From contig NZ_JASSUA010000001.1 in assembly GCF_030227115.1 (NCBI RefSeq), forward strand, positions 1,054,001 through 1,118,000: a stretch of 64,000 nucleotides of DNA, in the 5' to 3' direction. This document shows positions 18,660 through 29,006 of the stretch, piece after piece. Source of the DNA: Marinobacter sp. SS13-12. Lineage in GTDB: Bacteria; Pseudomonadota; Gammaproteobacteria; Pseudomonadales; Oleiphilaceae. The position numbers and the translations under genes were made by a program. Numbering within the stretch: position 1 is the first letter of the stretch; the number at the start of each line of letters is the position of its first letter. The notes under the pieces were generated by a model. The model worked only from the letters and a program-made list of their open reading frames with translations. It made no database searches and was not told where the DNA came from.

Positions 18660-19349
18660 TTACAAAAGCTGCGCCAGGGAATCAACAACTGCGTCCGCCC
18701 CCAGTGAATCCACCGGTGCCCCGTAATTGTAACCATAACGTACCGCTACAGAGGGTATGCCCGCCGCCAGGGCGGCGCTGATGTCGGTGACCGAGTCCCC
18801 GACCATAACCGTGGTGCCCCGGGTGCCGCCGAGTTCGGTCATGGCGTGGATCAGTGGCTGTGGGTCCGGCTTGCGCACCGGCAGGGTGTCACCGCCAATG
18901 CTGATGTCGAACCAGTGCTCAATGCCCATCTGCTCAAGCAACGGCGCCACGAACTGTTCCGGCTTGTTGGTAACAATGCCCATGCGGCAACCGTAGTCAG
19001 CCAGCCTGGTCAGGCATTCTTCCACACCGTCGTAGAGCACGGAATGCTGGCCGTTCAGGTTTCCGTAGGCGTGGTAGAACATGGCCAGTGCATCGTTGAA
19101 CAGCGCATCGTCCTTTTCAGTGGCCGGTTCCCAGTCCGCCCGTCCGGCAAGGGAGCGGCGTACCAGAACACCGGCGCCATTGCCGACCCACTGGCGAACG
19201 TTGTCGATGCCGACTTTGCGGCGACCTAGCTGTTCCAGCATGGAATCAATGGCGGCCGCCAGATCGGGGGCGCTGTCCACCAGCGTGCCGTCCAGATCGA
19301 ACAGTGCAACCCCTGGCCAGCGCTGGCTGAACAGTCCTGCGAGGCTCAT
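18660..19349 (-). CDS. gph: Phosphoglycolate phosphatase
   Basis: A 229-residue HAD-superfamily phosphatase. Motif I is [19 protein letters not shown] near residue 18, with nucleophile and acid aspartates. A small helical cap follows, then motif [13 protein letters not shown], motif III lysine in [14 protein letters not shown] and motif [18 protein letters not shown]. It removes phosphate from 2-phosphoglycolate, a product of DNA 3' end repair and oxygenation reactions. Its start overlaps the end of rpe by 4 bases, and trpE follows after the leader region, the same order as in pseudomonads. Confidence 0.92.
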   Translation of the reverse strand: MSLAGLFSQRWPGVALFDLDGTLVDSAPDLAAAIDSMLEQLGRRKVGIDNVRQWVGNGAGVLVRRSLAGRADWEPATEKDDALFNDALAMFYHAYGNLNGQHSVLYDGVEECLTRLADYGCRMGIVTNKPEQFVAPLLEQMGIEHWFDISIGGDTLPVRKPDPQPLIHAMTELGGTRGTTVMVGDSVTDISAALAAGIPSVAVRYGYNYGAPVDSLGADAVVDSLAQLL

Positions 19350-20032
19350 TGGTTCGAGCCCAGTTTGGCCAGTTCCAGTTCCGCCCGCATTCTGTCGATG
19401 GTGGCTTTGTAGTCGTCGGTATTGAAGATGGCAGAGCCGGCGACAAAAGTATCGGCACCCGCCTCGGCGATCTCGCGGATGTTGTCGGTTTTCACGCCAC
19501 CGTCGATTTCCAGGCGGATATTGCGACCACTGGCGTCAATGCGCTTGCGGGCTTCCCGCAGCTTGTCGAGGGTGCCGGGAATGAATTTCTGGCCACCAAA
19601 GCCGGGGTTCACGGACATCAGCAGGATCATGTCCAGCTTGTCCATGACGTGGTCAGTGTAGTGCAGCGGCGTGGCCGGGTTGAACACCAGGCCTGCCTTG
19701 CAGCCGCCCTCGCGAATCAGCTGCAGCGAGCGGTCAATGTGGTTCGATGCTTCCGGATGGAAGGTGATGTAGCTGGCACCAGCATCGATAAACATGCGGA
19801 TCAGGTCGTCCACCGGGGACACCATCAGGTGAACATCGATGGGTGCGGTCACGCCATGCTTGCGCAGGGCTTCACAGACCATGGGGCCGATGGTCAGGTT
19901 GGGCACATAGTGGTTGTCCATGACATCGAAATGGACAATATCGGCACCGGCGGCCAGTACGTTATCGACTTCCTCGCCCAGTCGGGCAAAATCGGCTGAC
20001 AGGATGGACGGGGCAATCTGGTAAGGGTTCAT
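19346..20032 (-). CDS. rpe: Ribulose-phosphate 3-epimerase
   Basis: A 228-residue TIM barrel interconverting ribulose-5-phosphate and xylulose-5-phosphate in the pentose phosphate pathway. Motifs are [35 protein letters not shown] with the metal-binding His and Asp, [15 protein letters not shown] and LEIDGGV. It is the first gene of the rpe-gph-trpE-trpG direction. Supply of pentose phosphate is thus linked with PRPP-consuming tryptophan synthesis, although the linkage may be only historical. Confidence 0.96.
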   Translation of the reverse strand: MNPYQIAPSILSADFARLGEEVDNVLAAGADIVHFDVMDNHYVPNLTIGPMVCEALRKHGVTAPIDVHLMVSPVDDLIRMFIDAGASYITFHPEASNHIDRSLQLIREGGCKAGLVFNPATPLHYTDHVMDKLDMILLMSVNPGFGGQKFIPGTLDKLREARKRIDASGRNIRLEIDGGVKTDNIREIAEAGADTFVAGSAIFNTDDYKATIDRMRAELELAKLGSNQ

Positions 20033-20152
20033 GACGGCTCTCTCGAACTATTGATAAAAATATCGATGATGGCGTGTGCAGCGGTCCCTGCTTCAGAGCG
20101 TGCTAGTCTATCAGTTCGATGGTGATTTTTCGCACGGAATGAGTGACAGCCT

Positions 20153-21115
20153 GTGAGCAAATGGTTTGAAAGAGTGGTTATTCCTCCTTTGATAATCCTT
20201 GCCAGCATTTTTATCGCTGGTGCACCGGCAGTGGTGGCTCAGGACGATGGGGAACCGCAGGGCGAAGAGGCGGAAGCCTCTGCTGCCAACCGCGAAAGGG
20301 CGATGATCTCATCGGGGCTGGACTCAGACACAATCGCGGCAAAGTGGCCGGACGCTGCCGTCTGGCTGGGGCTACCGGAAGAAGAGCGGGTGCTGGCACT
20401 GTTTGCGCCGGAAGCAGACACCCCCGCGCAGGGCGCCCTGGTGATTCTTGCCGATGAGGGCCAGTCGGCAGCCTCCGGGCTGGCGGGGGCCCTGCGCCAG
20501 CCCATGGCGCGAGCTGGCTGGGCGGTAATGACGCTGGGGCTGGAGCCACCGCCTTTTGCGCTTCAGCAGGCGCACAGGCAGCAAGCGGCAGCCGCCCCTG
20601 AGCAATCGCAGGAAGGCGACGACGTCGGGTCGGTCATGATTGACGTGATGGACAGTGTCGACGTGGAAGAGCTGGAAGATCAGTACCGAACCCGGATCCA
20701 GAAAGCCCTGGCAATGTCGGTAGGACACCTTGAGGACCGCGGCTATGAGCGGGTGGCTGTCGCCGGCATTGGCCTGGCAGCGGGCCATGTTGCGCGGATG
20801 ACAGGCACCGAGGGTGGTGATGTGTCCGAGCTGATCTGGATTGCGCCGGTGTTTGACCACAACGATTCGGCTACCCTGACGGAATGGCTTTCGGGTGGCG
20901 GGCAGATCAGGGTGCTGGAGCTTCACAATTCCCGTGCACCGAAGACAATGGCGGGCGCGGGGTTCAGGTCGCCGAAGCAGCGTGAGGCAGCATTCCGGCG
21001 GGAAGGAATTGCTACCTATACCCGGCAACCGGTTGCGATGGCGGAGCGCCCGGAGCCCCGGGATGCACCCGCGCTGGCCAACCGGATATCCGCCTGGCTG
21101 GCGTCAGACCGATAA
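20153..21115 (+). CDS. DUF3530 family protein (alpha/beta hydrolase-like, secreted)
   Basis: A 320-residue protein with a signal peptide (PPLIILASIFIAGAPAVVAQ). A low-complexity, Asp/Glu/Gln-rich stretch follows, then a domain that resembles the DUF3530 family. The central part contains RVAVAGIGLAAGHVARM, where an alpha/beta hydrolase elbow would be. It lacks the usual G-x-S-x-G serine there, so catalysis is doubtful. The start is GTG at 20153. Its function is unknown; it is probably periplasmic. It converges with the PAAR gene, 6 bases apart. Confidence 0.72.
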   Translation: MSKWFERVVIPPLIILASIFIAGAPAVVAQDDGEPQGEEAEASAANRERAMISSGLDSDTIAAKWPDAAVWLGLPEEERVLALFAPEADTPAQGALVILADEGQSAASGLAGALRQPMARAGWAVMTLGLEPPPFALQQAHRQQAAAAPEQSQEGDDVGSVMIDVMDSVDVEELEDQYRTRIQKALAMSVGHLEDRGYERVAVAGIGLAAGHVARMTGTEGGDVSELIWIAPVFDHNDSATLTEWLSGGGQIRVLELHNSRAPKTMAGAGFRSPKQREAAFRREGIATYTRQPVAMAERPEPRDAPALANRISAWLASDR

Positions 21116-21121
21116 AGGTGG

Positions 21122-21409
21122 TCAGCCACCCACGGCACTGGACGACCCGATAACCACCCCGCCACAACTGATGCCATCACCGGTCAAAGCCGCAGGTTTG
21201 CCTTCAATCATCACCGTCGGGCTGCCGGCCGCAATCGCACGGGGGTGCGGGGGGTGTTTGGGCTTGGAGTGCATGGCGAGCTGGTCACCAAGACGCGCGA
21301 CGGGCTTGCCGTCAATCAGGACAGTGGCGCTGCCGGTAATGACCGGGGTGGGAGGGAAGCCGTTGTGGTCGGTTCCGATGTCTCCGAGGAGGACGAGTTT
21401 CTTGCCCAT
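21122..21409 (-). CDS. PAAR domain protein (type VI secretion spike tip)
   Basis: A 95-residue protein consisting of a PAAR domain and nothing else. Repeating PAAR motifs are seen: PVITGSATVLIDGKPVARLGD, split at its two halves, and AAGSPTVMIEGKPAALTGD. Histidines in GTDHNG, LAMHSK and HPPHP plus Cys in GISCGG could bind the structural zinc. PAAR proteins cap the VgrG spike and can carry effectors. No VgrG, effector or other type VI gene is near, so this is an orphan, used in trans if the genome has a T6SS. Confidence 0.85.
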   Translation of the reverse strand: MGKKLVLLGDIGTDHNGFPPTPVITGSATVLIDGKPVARLGDQLAMHSKPKHPPHPRAIAAGSPTVMIEGKPAALTGDGISCGGVVIGSSSAVGG

Positions 21410-21522
21410 GGGAATGCTCCTTTTCGATGGGTCACTCAGGCCGCTGTTCCGTGGGCCCGTTCTGGATATACGTTCAACGGCGGAAGTCTAGCAAGCCTGG
21501 CTTTGAATTCAAAACCCAGAGC

Positions 21523-22278
21523 TCAAACCGACAGACGCTTACTGATCAGCTCCCACGCCTGCTGGTATCTCAACAACCGGTCCTTGGCTTTGGCGAGTTC
21601 CGCAGGGCTGAGATCCTGCTGCGCCAGCTTGTCCGGATGGCACTCCGATACTTTTTTGCGGTAGGCCCGTTTGATGATCTCACGCGAATCCCGGCGGGTA
21701 ACCCCCAGAAGCTGGCACGCCTGCTCAAAGGTAGAAGGGCGTGGCTGGGCTTCCGGTTCGGTGATCCAGACCTTGCAGGCGTAGCTCTCCAGGATGTCGT
21801 CACTGACCCGGATGGGCAATCCGATCTGGTCGATGGCGTCCTCGCAGCGATAGCGCCTGGATTTCTCAGGCCGCCCCTGCAGTTGTGCCGCATGGCACAG
21901 GCAGATGGCGACACGCAGCGCGGGAGACGGCCAGATCCAGTGGGTCAGCTTGAGGCCAAGGGCTTTCATGGCGGGGATGCGTTCGGCTGTCTTACCTTTG
22001 CGAAAATGGCCAATCGCCTTTCGGCGCTGGCGTGGGGACAGTTTCAGGGCTTTCATCAGCGCTTCGGCAAAGCCGACGTCTTTCTCTGTCACCCGGCCTT
22101 GCGACTTGGCGATGTAGCCGAGGAAAAAGAACAGGCTGCGGCGACACCAGCGCGGCAATTGCGTTCTGATCAGCAGCTCGTTGGCCTGATGGCCGCAGGC
22201 TGCCAGCTCCCCGAGCAGTTCGCTGAACTCGGCTTCCATGCGTGCCGGAAGGCTGCTATCCCTGGAGTCGGAGGTCAT
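21523..22278 (-). CDS. DnaJ-domain protein with TerB-like N-terminal region (DjlA-like)
   Basis: A 251-residue protein. Residues ~40-130 resemble a TerB/DjlA helical module (SLFFFLGYIAKSQGRVTEKD, with the family's acidic helix end). The C-terminal ~70 residues form a J domain with EQACQLLGVTRRDSREIIKRAYR and the HPD motif in SECHPDKL. The J domain recruits and stimulates DnaK. Unlike E. coli DjlA, no N-terminal membrane anchor is evident. It ends the amgK-murU-djlA-like run on the minus strand, 3 bases after murU. Confidence 0.85.
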   Translation of the reverse strand: MTSDSRDSSLPARMEAEFSELLGELAACGHQANELLIRTQLPRWCRRSLFFFLGYIAKSQGRVTEKDVGFAEALMKALKLSPRQRRKAIGHFRKGKTAERIPAMKALGLKLTHWIWPSPALRVAICLCHAAQLQGRPEKSRRYRCEDAIDQIGLPIRVSDDILESYACKVWITEPEAQPRPSTFEQACQLLGVTRRDSREIIKRAYRKKVSECHPDKLAQQDLSPAELAKAKDRLLRYQQAWELISKRLSV

Positions 22279-22281
22279 GGC

Positions 22282-22962
22282 TCAGCTCTCGCTTCCTTTG
22301 AGTTTGCGGTCCAGCTCGCGGAGCCGTTCCGGCGTGCCGATATCCATCCACTGTCCGGTGTGGTGCAGGCCCCTGACCTGTTTTCGCGCCATGGCGTTTC
22401 GCAATAGGGGAGCAAGCTTCCGGGCGCCGGGCAGAAGCCCTTCGAACAGTCGGCGATTAAGCAGACTGATGCCGGTAAAGGTCAGCATCTCTGGCCCGTT
22501 TTCGGTAACTGTACCGTCCTGGTGCAGGCAGAAATCCCCGGCCGGGTTGTGATCCGGGTTGTTGGTCATCACCAGCAGGGCCTCGGCATTTTCGGGCGGA
22601 GTGAGCTGCGCGAGGTCGAAGTCGCACCAGATGTCGCCATTGATCACCGCGAACCATTCATCCCCGGCGCTGGTCAGCAAGGGCAGGGCCTGGATGATGC
22701 CGCCGGCGGTTTCCAGCGGTTCGCGTTCCCTTGAATACTCGATGGACACGCCCAGCGCGTCGCCATTGCCCAGTTCGTCCTCAATCTGCATGCCCAGCCA
22801 GGCGTGGTTGATCACCAGTTGCCGGAAGCCCGCCGTTTTCAGTCGTTCCAGGTGATGCACGATCAGCGGCTTGTCACCGGCGGGAAGGAGCGGCTTGGGT
22901 GTTGTCAGAGTCAGCGGCCGCATGCGCTCGCCCTTGCCGGCCGCGAGGATCATGGCTTTCAC
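22282..22962 (-). CDS. murU: N-acetylmuramate alpha-1-phosphate uridylyltransferase
   Basis: A 226-residue nucleotidyltransferase. The N-terminus is VKAMILAAGKGERMRPLT with the nucleotide loop, then TPKPLLPAGDKPLIVHHLERL and INGDIWCDFDL, which holds the metal-binding aspartate. It makes UDP-MurNAc from MurNAc-1-phosphate in the cell-wall recycling bypass that gives intrinsic fosfomycin tolerance in pseudomonads. I chose GTG 22962, which overlaps the amgK stop by 4 bases (GTGA). The frame continues upstream, but the added residues are not family-like. Confidence 0.9.
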   Translation of the reverse strand: MKAMILAAGKGERMRPLTLTTPKPLLPAGDKPLIVHHLERLKTAGFRQLVINHAWLGMQIEDELGNGDALGVSIEYSREREPLETAGGIIQALPLLTSAGDEWFAVINGDIWCDFDLAQLTPPENAEALLVMTNNPDHNPAGDFCLHQDGTVTENGPEMLTFTGISLLNRRLFEGLLPGARKLAPLLRNAMARKQVRGLHHTGQWMDIGTPERLRELDRKLKGSES

Positions 22963-23996
22963 TGGCCGGATGTCTCCACTGGGCCGATCTGTTGTTCGAT
23001 GGCGGGCACCACGGTGTCGGTCAGCCACTCATGGAAGTGGCGCAGGGCGGCCTGCCTGCTGCTGGCCTCCACCAGGTAGCCTACGGTACGGGGAACGTCC
23101 TTCAGGAATCCGGTCTTGCCATCACGGATTGCCAGCCTGGCGAAGATGCCGGCGGCTTTGAGATGGCGCTGCATTCCCATGAGCTCCAGCCATTGGCGGA
23201 AGCTCGCCTGATCGGCCTTGTGCAGGCCGGCATCCTTACTGAGCAGTCGAAACTGTTCTGTCCATTGGCGGATGCGCTCCTCCGGCCAGCGGATGTAGCA
23301 GTCTTTCAGCAGTGATACCAGGTCATAGGTGACCGGGCCGCGCACAGCATCCTGGAAGTCGATCACGCCGGGTCTGTCGGTACCCGTACGGACCAGCAGG
23401 TTGCGGGAATGATAGTCCCTGTGCACGGCCACTTCCGGCTGGGCCAGGGCGCTTTCACGCAGGAAAGCAAAGGTGGTCTCTAACAGGGCCCGCTCTCCGT
23501 TGCCAAGTGTCAGCCCCAGCTGTCGGGTCAGCAGCCAGTCCGGGAACAGGTTCATCTCGCGCTCCAGCAGAGCGGTGTCGTAGGCTGGCAACGGATAATC
23601 CGGTGTGTCGCCGGCGCTCTGGATGCGAACCAGCTCCTCCATCGCAGCCCCGTAAAGCCGGTCGGCATTGTCGGTATTCAGCGCGCTGAGCATCAGTTGG
23701 TCACCGAAATCCTCCAGCAGCAGGAAACCACGGGTCAGGTCCTCATAAACCACGTCCGGCACCGCTATGTCCAGGCTGCGCCAGTGATGGGCAATGGCGA
23801 CAAAGGGTTTGCAGTCCTCATGTTCAGGGGGGGCGTCCATCACAATGTAATGTTGTGATCCGGTGCCATGGGGGTCGCCGCTGACCCTGAAATAACGCCG
23901 GAAGCTCGCATCCCCGGATACCGGCTGGGGTGTTGCCTGGTCAAAACCGGGAAGGCTTCTGACCCACTGGGTGAGCATTGTCAGGCGGGTATCCAT
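22959..23996 (-). CDS. amgK: Anomeric N-acetylmuramate/N-acetylglucosamine kinase
   Basis: A 345-residue aminoglycoside phosphotransferase-fold kinase. It has SGDASFRRYFRV near the N-terminus, YIVMDAPPEHEDCKPF, the hinge LLLEDFGDQLM, the catalytic loop VAVHRDYHSRNLLV near residue 197 and the metal-binding VIDFQDAVRGP. It phosphorylates C1 of MurNAc released from peptidoglycan and feeds MurU, with which it overlaps by 4 bases. It is divergent from lptD, as in pseudomonads. Confidence 0.9.
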   Translation of the reverse strand: MDTRLTMLTQWVRSLPGFDQATPQPVSGDASFRRYFRVSGDPHGTGSQHYIVMDAPPEHEDCKPFVAIAHHWRSLDIAVPDVVYEDLTRGFLLLEDFGDQLMLSALNTDNADRLYGAAMEELVRIQSAGDTPDYPLPAYDTALLEREMNLFPDWLLTRQLGLTLGNGERALLETTFAFLRESALAQPEVAVHRDYHSRNLLVRTGTDRPGVIDFQDAVRGPVTYDLVSLLKDCYIRWPEERIRQWTEQFRLLSKDAGLHKADQASFRQWLELMGMQRHLKAAGIFARLAIRDGKTGFLKDVPRTVGYLVEASSRQAALRHFHEWLTDTVVPAIEQQIGPVETSGQ

Positions 23997-24215
23997 GGGT
24001 TGGCTGGTTTCCTGGCTCAGAAATGAGTGACGTATGAACCTTCCGGTTCATTGCGGAAAGTTAGCAGATCAGTATAGAGACGGTAAAACGGTTTTGCAGC
24101 AATGGCTGGTTTCGGCCGGTTTCCGTTAACAAGGCAAAGGGTGGCGTGTAAACTAGGCCGCTGTTGAATTGTCTCTGACATCTGCAAACCCATTCACGAC
24201 AGGAACCTTCTCATC

Positions 24216-26618
24216 GTGCCAGCCCTACCAAGGAAGCTGCGAACAAAGACGCACCGAATGTGGCACTGGTCAGGGTGTGTGACTGTTTTTGTGGCGGGCT
24301 GTTTGGCGTTGGCGCTTTCACCAGCGGTAGTGGCTCAGTCATCGCCGTCTGCGGCAGAGATCGACTGGCGGCCCAGATCGGAGTTGCCTGAGGAGGTTCG
24401 CCGCTCCCTGCCGGATTTCTGTGAAGGAGGCTACCTGCCTTCGGTTGTGCCTTCGATTGCGCCGACGGGTGCGAACGCAGAGGCAGTGGCTGACAGCAGG
24501 CAGGCCCCTCTGCGGGCCAGTGGCCTCAACGCCAGGTACGAGATTGACAACGAGCTCTATCTTCGTGGGGATGTTCGTCTGCAACAGGCAGGCTTCAGGG
24601 TCACCGGGTCAGAGGCGCGTTACAACCAGGCTGCGGGCTCTGTCGCTATTGAGGGGCCGCTGACCAGTCGTGGTGAAGGGTTTCTGCTGACCGGTGAACG
24701 CGCGAACTACGATGTAAACAGCGGCAGGGTGGACATCAACACGGCCACCTTCCTTTTGCACGGCCCGGAAATGCGAGGCTCTGCCGGTCAGCTGTCCCGT
24801 ACAGCGGAAGACCAGGTGCAAATACGCCAGGGCTCGCTGACCACGTGCGCCCCTGACAGCAATGACTGGGCCATTGTGGCCTCTGACATTCAACTGGACC
24901 AGGCCGAGGGGGTAGGTACAGCGAAGCATGTGCGCCTGGAAATCAGCGATATTCCGGTGTTTTACTGGCCTTACGCCAGTTTTCCTATCGATGACCGCCG
25001 CAAGACCGGCTTCCTTTATCCCTCTTTCGGTACCTCCAATACTGGCAGCGGCGCCTTTCTCTCCGTGCCTTACTATCTGAATCTGGCGCCCCATTACGAT
25101 GCGACCCTGACACCCCAGTATATCCATGGGCGCGGTCTGTTTACCGAGGCCGAAGGGCGTTATCTGAGCAGCCTGGGGGAGTCTGTGCTGCAGGTGGGCT
25201 ATGCCGGTAACGATTCCGAGTTTGAGCGTGAATTCCCCGGTGAAGATGGTGAACGCTGGGGCCTGGATTTCAGCACCCGGGCCGCCTTTGGGGGCGGCTG
25301 GAATGGCTACGGTGACTATTCCGTGGTCAGTGATGACGACTATCTGAGTGACCTGAACCGCACTCTTGAGATCAACCGCGCGACCCACCTGCTCCGACGT
25401 GGTGGTGTGCGCTACCGGGATTCTTCACAGTATTTCGAGACCTATCTCAGCGGTTACCAGACCATCAGTGATTTCATTGCTGATGAAAACATTCCCTATT
25501 CGCAATTGCCGGAAGTTATATACGGTGCCGCCTTCGATGCCGGCCCTGCAGAACTGTCACTGGAAAGCCAGTACACCTACTTTTACCGTGATAATGCCGA
25601 CCTGACCGGTCTGGATCGTGCCAACGGCCAACGCGTCAGGGCCATCCCGGAGGTGGCGCTTCCGGTGCGGGCGCTCTGGGGCTACGCGCGGCCATCGATC
25701 AGCGTGGACTATACCCGTTACGAACTGGAAGATTACAACCTGAGGGAGCCGGGGTTTGACCGCACCGTACCGGTGGCGGAATGGGACTCCGGTCTGTACT
25801 TTGACCGACAGTCCAGCCTGTTTGATATTCCCTATAACCAGACCCTGGAGCCCCGCCTCTATTACGCCTGGGCGGATGCAGACGCGGACCAGACGTTTAT
25901 CCCGGATTTCGATACCACCATCCGTTCATTCAGCTTTGATCAACTGTTCCAGCGCAACCGTTTCAGCGGTGGTGACCGTGTTGGTGACACCAACCAGCTT
26001 ACCGTGGCACTGACCAGCCGCTTCAATGATCTGTTGACAGGCGCCGAGCGGGCGCGGTTCAGCATCGGGCAGGTGCACTATTATGATGACCGGGAAGTGA
26101 CCCTGGCCGGACAGGGTGGTTCCGACGCCAGCGATTCACCACTGGCCGGTGAGATGATTCTGCGGCCGGTCGATGGGCTGGAAATCCGGACCGCCGGGTT
26201 GTGGGAGCCGGATACCCAAAAAACCGAGGAAGGCCGCAGCCAGCTGATATTTCACTCACCTGACTATCGCTATCTGGCCAGTGTGGGTCACAGCTATCGG
26301 CGAAATGAATTCGAACAGTCGGATATCGGGGGCGTTGTTCCTGTCACAGACCGTGTTAGTCTGATCGGCCGCTGGGTCTACGATTCGCAGCTTGATCGTA
26401 CGGTCGGCTCACTGGCCGGGCTGGAATACAACAATTGTTGCTGGAGTGTCCAGCTGGTGCATCAGAACTATCTGACGGACGATCAGGAACTTGAAAGCCG
26501 CATGCTGTTCCAGATCCAGCTCAAGGGGTTGGGTGGCAGCGGCGGATCGTCCGACGAAATATCCGAAGCCATATACGGCTTTGATGAAAGGGAACGTCGC
26601 CGGTTCGGCGGTCGCTGA
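24216..26618 (+). CDS. lptD: LPS-assembly protein LptD
   Basis: An 800-residue outer-membrane protein that inserts lipopolysaccharide into the outer leaflet together with LptE. A signal peptide ends near SPAVVAQ. An N-terminal OstA/jellyroll domain (~105-230) contains ALRASGLNARYEIDNELYLRG-type repeats, split by GDVRLQQAGF and RGEGFLLTGERANYD. A large C-terminal beta-barrel follows. The four disulfide cysteines of LptD are conserved: one near 69 (DFCEGG), one near 211 (TTCAPDS) and the adjacent pair near 741-742 (NNCCW). The start is GTG at 24216; ATG 24258 is also possible. It heads the lptD-surA-pdxA-rsmA-apaH run. Confidence 0.96.
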   Translation: MPALPRKLRTKTHRMWHWSGCVTVFVAGCLALALSPAVVAQSSPSAAEIDWRPRSELPEEVRRSLPDFCEGGYLPSVVPSIAPTGANAEAVADSRQAPLRASGLNARYEIDNELYLRGDVRLQQAGFRVTGSEARYNQAAGSVAIEGPLTSRGEGFLLTGERANYDVNSGRVDINTATFLLHGPEMRGSAGQLSRTAEDQVQIRQGSLTTCAPDSNDWAIVASDIQLDQAEGVGTAKHVRLEISDIPVFYWPYASFPIDDRRKTGFLYPSFGTSNTGSGAFLSVPYYLNLAPHYDATLTPQYIHGRGLFTEAEGRYLSSLGESVLQVGYAGNDSEFEREFPGEDGERWGLDFSTRAAFGGGWNGYGDYSVVSDDDYLSDLNRTLEINRATHLLRRGGVRYRDSSQYFETYLSGYQTISDFIADENIPYSQLPEVIYGAAFDAGPAELSLESQYTYFYRDNADLTGLDRANGQRVRAIPEVALPVRALWGYARPSISVDYTRYELEDYNLREPGFDRTVPVAEWDSGLYFDRQSSLFDIPYNQTLEPRLYYAWADADADQTFIPDFDTTIRSFSFDQLFQRNRFSGGDRVGDTNQLTVALTSRFNDLLTGAERARFSIGQVHYYDDREVTLAGQGGSDASDSPLAGEMILRPVDGLEIRTAGLWEPDTQKTEEGRSQLIFHSPDYRYLASVGHSYRRNEFEQSDIGGVVPVTDRVSLIGRWVYDSQLDRTVGSLAGLEYNNCCWSVQLVHQNYLTDDQELESRMLFQIQLKGLGGSGGSSDEISEAIYGFDERERRRFGGR

Positions 26619-26682
26619 GTGTTGATAAGTCCGGGTACGGTGTGTCCGGCGAGAGGCAGTATTTTTCCATACAGAGGTGACT

Positions 26683-28008
26683 ATGAAGGCGAACCTTCGC
26701 CATTGTGCACGAATACTACTGGTACTGATGGTTGTGGCCCTGTCTGCAACGGTGCAGGCCGAACGCAAGCTGCTTGATCAGGTGGTTGCGGTGGTCAATG
26801 ACGATGTCATTCTGCAGTCCGAGCTGGAAGCCCGGATCAACACCATTGTGGGCCGACTGAGTGCCCAGGGCACCGGCCTGCCACCCCGTGACATTCTTGA
26901 AGAGCGGGTGCTTGAACAGCTGATTACCGAGTCGATCCAGCTGCAGATGGCCGACAGGGCCGGTATGCGCATCAGCGATAACGAGCTCAACGAGACCATG
27001 GCGGCCATTGCCCGGCGCAACGACATGACGCTGGCGCAATTTGAGCAACAGCTGAGCCAGGAAGGGGTCACCTACCGCGAAGCCCGTGAGCAGATCCGCA
27101 ATGAAATGATCACCAGCCGGGTCCAGCAGCGTCAGGTTGGCAATCGTGTGCGGGTAACGGACCGGGAAGTACAGAATTATCTTGACGCAATGGCGGGCCA
27201 GGGCCGCAGTAACGCGGAATACGAGCTTGCGCACATCCTCATCGAGGTGGACGATTTTAATGACGAGGAAGAAGTCAGCGCTGCCCGCGAGAAAGTAGAA
27301 GCGCTGCGTGAAGACATATCTTCCGGCAGGGACTTTCGCGAGGTTGCCGTTGCCGAATCCGACGCCAACAATGCCCTCGACGGCGGCAATATGGGCTGGC
27401 GAGCGGAGAATCGGCTGCCGTCACTGATTGCTGACGTGGTGCCAGACCTGGAACCGGGGACGGTTTCGCCGGTTCTGAAGAACAACAGTGGTTTTCACCT
27501 GGTCATGGTTATGGATCGTCGTGGTGGTGATCAGGCCCAGGTGATCGAGCAGTCCAGGGTTCGCCATATTCTTGTGCGCACCTCGGAAACGGTGTCCGAG
27601 AGCCAGGCGGAAGACACGATCCGGGAACTCTATCAACAACTGGAGAACGGCGCTGATTTCGGTGCGCTTGCCCGGGAGTACTCCGACGACCCGGTGTCCG
27701 GCTCCGACGGCGGCAACCTTGGCTGGGTCAGCCCGGGACAGATGGTGCCGGAGTTTGAGCAGGCGATGATGGCGGCCGATGTCGGCGAACTGAAAGGGCC
27801 CTTCAGGTCACAGTTCGGCTGGCATATTCTGGAAGTGCAGGAGCGCCGTCAGCAGGACATCAGTGGTGATATCCGGGAATCCGAGGCGCGGCAGGCGATC
27901 TATCGCCGCAAGTTTGATACCGAGCTTCAGAACTGGCTGCGGGAGATCCGCGACGAAGCCTTTATTGAGTTCAAGAACGGCTATTCCGGAGACACCAGCG
28001 AGTCATGA
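26683..28008 (+). CDS. surA: Periplasmic chaperone and peptidylprolyl isomerase SurA
   Basis: A 441-residue protein with a signal peptide ([16 protein letters not shown]). It has a SurA N-terminal chaperone domain ([23 protein letters not shown], within ~25-150) and two parvulin domains (~175-275 and ~285-385), each with the GG-x-G-W motif (DGGNMGWR and [18 protein letters not shown]). It escorts outer-membrane proteins such as LptD to the Bam complex. I chose ATG 26683 with AGAGG upstream, over GTG 26677. Its stop overlaps the pdxA start by 4 bases. Confidence 0.96.
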   Translation: MKANLRHCARILLVLMVVALSATVQAERKLLDQVVAVVNDDVILQSELEARINTIVGRLSAQGTGLPPRDILEERVLEQLITESIQLQMADRAGMRISDNELNETMAAIARRNDMTLAQFEQQLSQEGVTYREAREQIRNEMITSRVQQRQVGNRVRVTDREVQNYLDAMAGQGRSNAEYELAHILIEVDDFNDEEEVSAAREKVEALREDISSGRDFREVAVAESDANNALDGGNMGWRAENRLPSLIADVVPDLEPGTVSPVLKNNSGFHLVMVMDRRGGDQAQVIEQSRVRHILVRTSETVSESQAEDTIRELYQQLENGADFGALAREYSDDPVSGSDGGNLGWVSPGQMVPEFEQAMMAADVGELKGPFRSQFGWHILEVQERRQQDISGDIRESEARQAIYRRKFDTELQNWLREIRDEAFIEFKNGYSGDTSES

Positions 28009-29006
28009 AGCAACCGGTCACCCTTGCACTGACAGCAGGCGAGCCGGCGGGCATCGGCCCGGAACTGTGCCTGCAACTGGCCCTGGAGGAACGTCAGCCG
28101 GGGATGGTCGTGGTGGCCTGTAAACACCTGCTGCAAGCCCGGGCACAGTTGCTCGGGCTGGCTGTGGAGCTGGAAGACTGGAAACCCGGAAGCCGGGCAG
28201 CCACCGAGCCGGGCCGGCTTTCTGTCATGCATGTCGACGGCCTGGCCTCCACCGCTGCCGGCAAGCTTGACCCGGCCAATAGTGCCTATGTCGTGGAAAC
28301 GCTGCGAACCGCTGCCCGGGGCTGTCTCGACGGCGTGTTCGATGGCATGGTGACAGCGCCGGTCCACAAGGGCGTTATCAACGATGCCGGCATCGCATTC
28401 AGCGGCCACACCGAATTTCTGCAGGAACTCTGTGGCGTTGAGCGGGTGGTGATGATGCTGGCCACCGACGAGCTTCGGGTTGCACTGGTCACCACTCACC
28501 TGCCCCTGAAAGACGTCTCCGCGGCTATCACTCCCGAGCGTCTGACCCAGGTCACCCGTATCCTTGACGCTGACCTGCGCAAATACTTCGGCATCGAACA
28601 CCCGGTAATCCTGGTTGCCGGCCTCAACCCTCACGCCGGCGAAGGCGGCCACCTGGGCAGGGAAGAAATCGATGTTATCGAACCTACCCTGGAAAAACTC
28701 CGCCAGGAAGATATCACCCTGACCGGCCCGTTGCCGGCCGATACCCTTTTTACGCCCCATTGGCTGGACAACGCCGATGCGGTACTGGCCATGTACCATG
28801 ACCAGGGCCTGCCGGTACTCAAGTTCCAGGGCTTCGGCCGGGCCGTTAACATAACCCTCGGCCTGCCCATCGTTCGCACCTCCGTTGATCACGGCACCGC
28901 TCTCGACCTGGCTGGCACTGGCAAGGCGGACGCAGGTAGCCTGAAAACCGCGATCAGAGTGGGTGAGAAAATGGCAAAATCCGCAAAAAGAGAAACCTTC
29001 GAGTGA
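28005..29006 (+). CDS. pdxA: 4-hydroxythreonine-4-phosphate dehydrogenase
   Basis: A 333-residue metal-dependent dehydrogenase of pyridoxal 5'-phosphate synthesis (DXP-dependent route). Motifs are [41 protein letters not shown] with the metal-binding histidine, [37 protein letters not shown] and [15 protein letters not shown]. It overlaps surA and rsmA by 4 bases each, so it is translationally coupled with both. Confidence 0.96.
   Translation: MKQPVTLALTAGEPAGIGPELCLQLALEERQPGMVVVACKHLLQARAQLLGLAVELEDWKPGSRAATEPGRLSVMHVDGLASTAAGKLDPANSAYVVETLRTAARGCLDGVFDGMVTAPVHKGVINDAGIAFSGHTEFLQELCGVERVVMMLATDELRVALVTTHLPLKDVSAAITPERLTQVTRILDADLRKYFGIEHPVILVAGLNPHAGEGGHLGREEIDVIEPTLEKLRQEDITLTGPLPADTLFTPHWLDNADAVLAMYHDQGLPVLKFQGFGRAVNITLGLPIVRTSVDHGTALDLAGTGKADAGSLKTAIRVGEKMAKSAKRETFE

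Noticed and set aside
21427..22407. A 326-codon frame antisense to the DnaJ-like and murU genes
   Set aside because: It is a shadow frame with no protein-like features, while the opposite strand has clear HPD and nucleotidyltransferase motifs.
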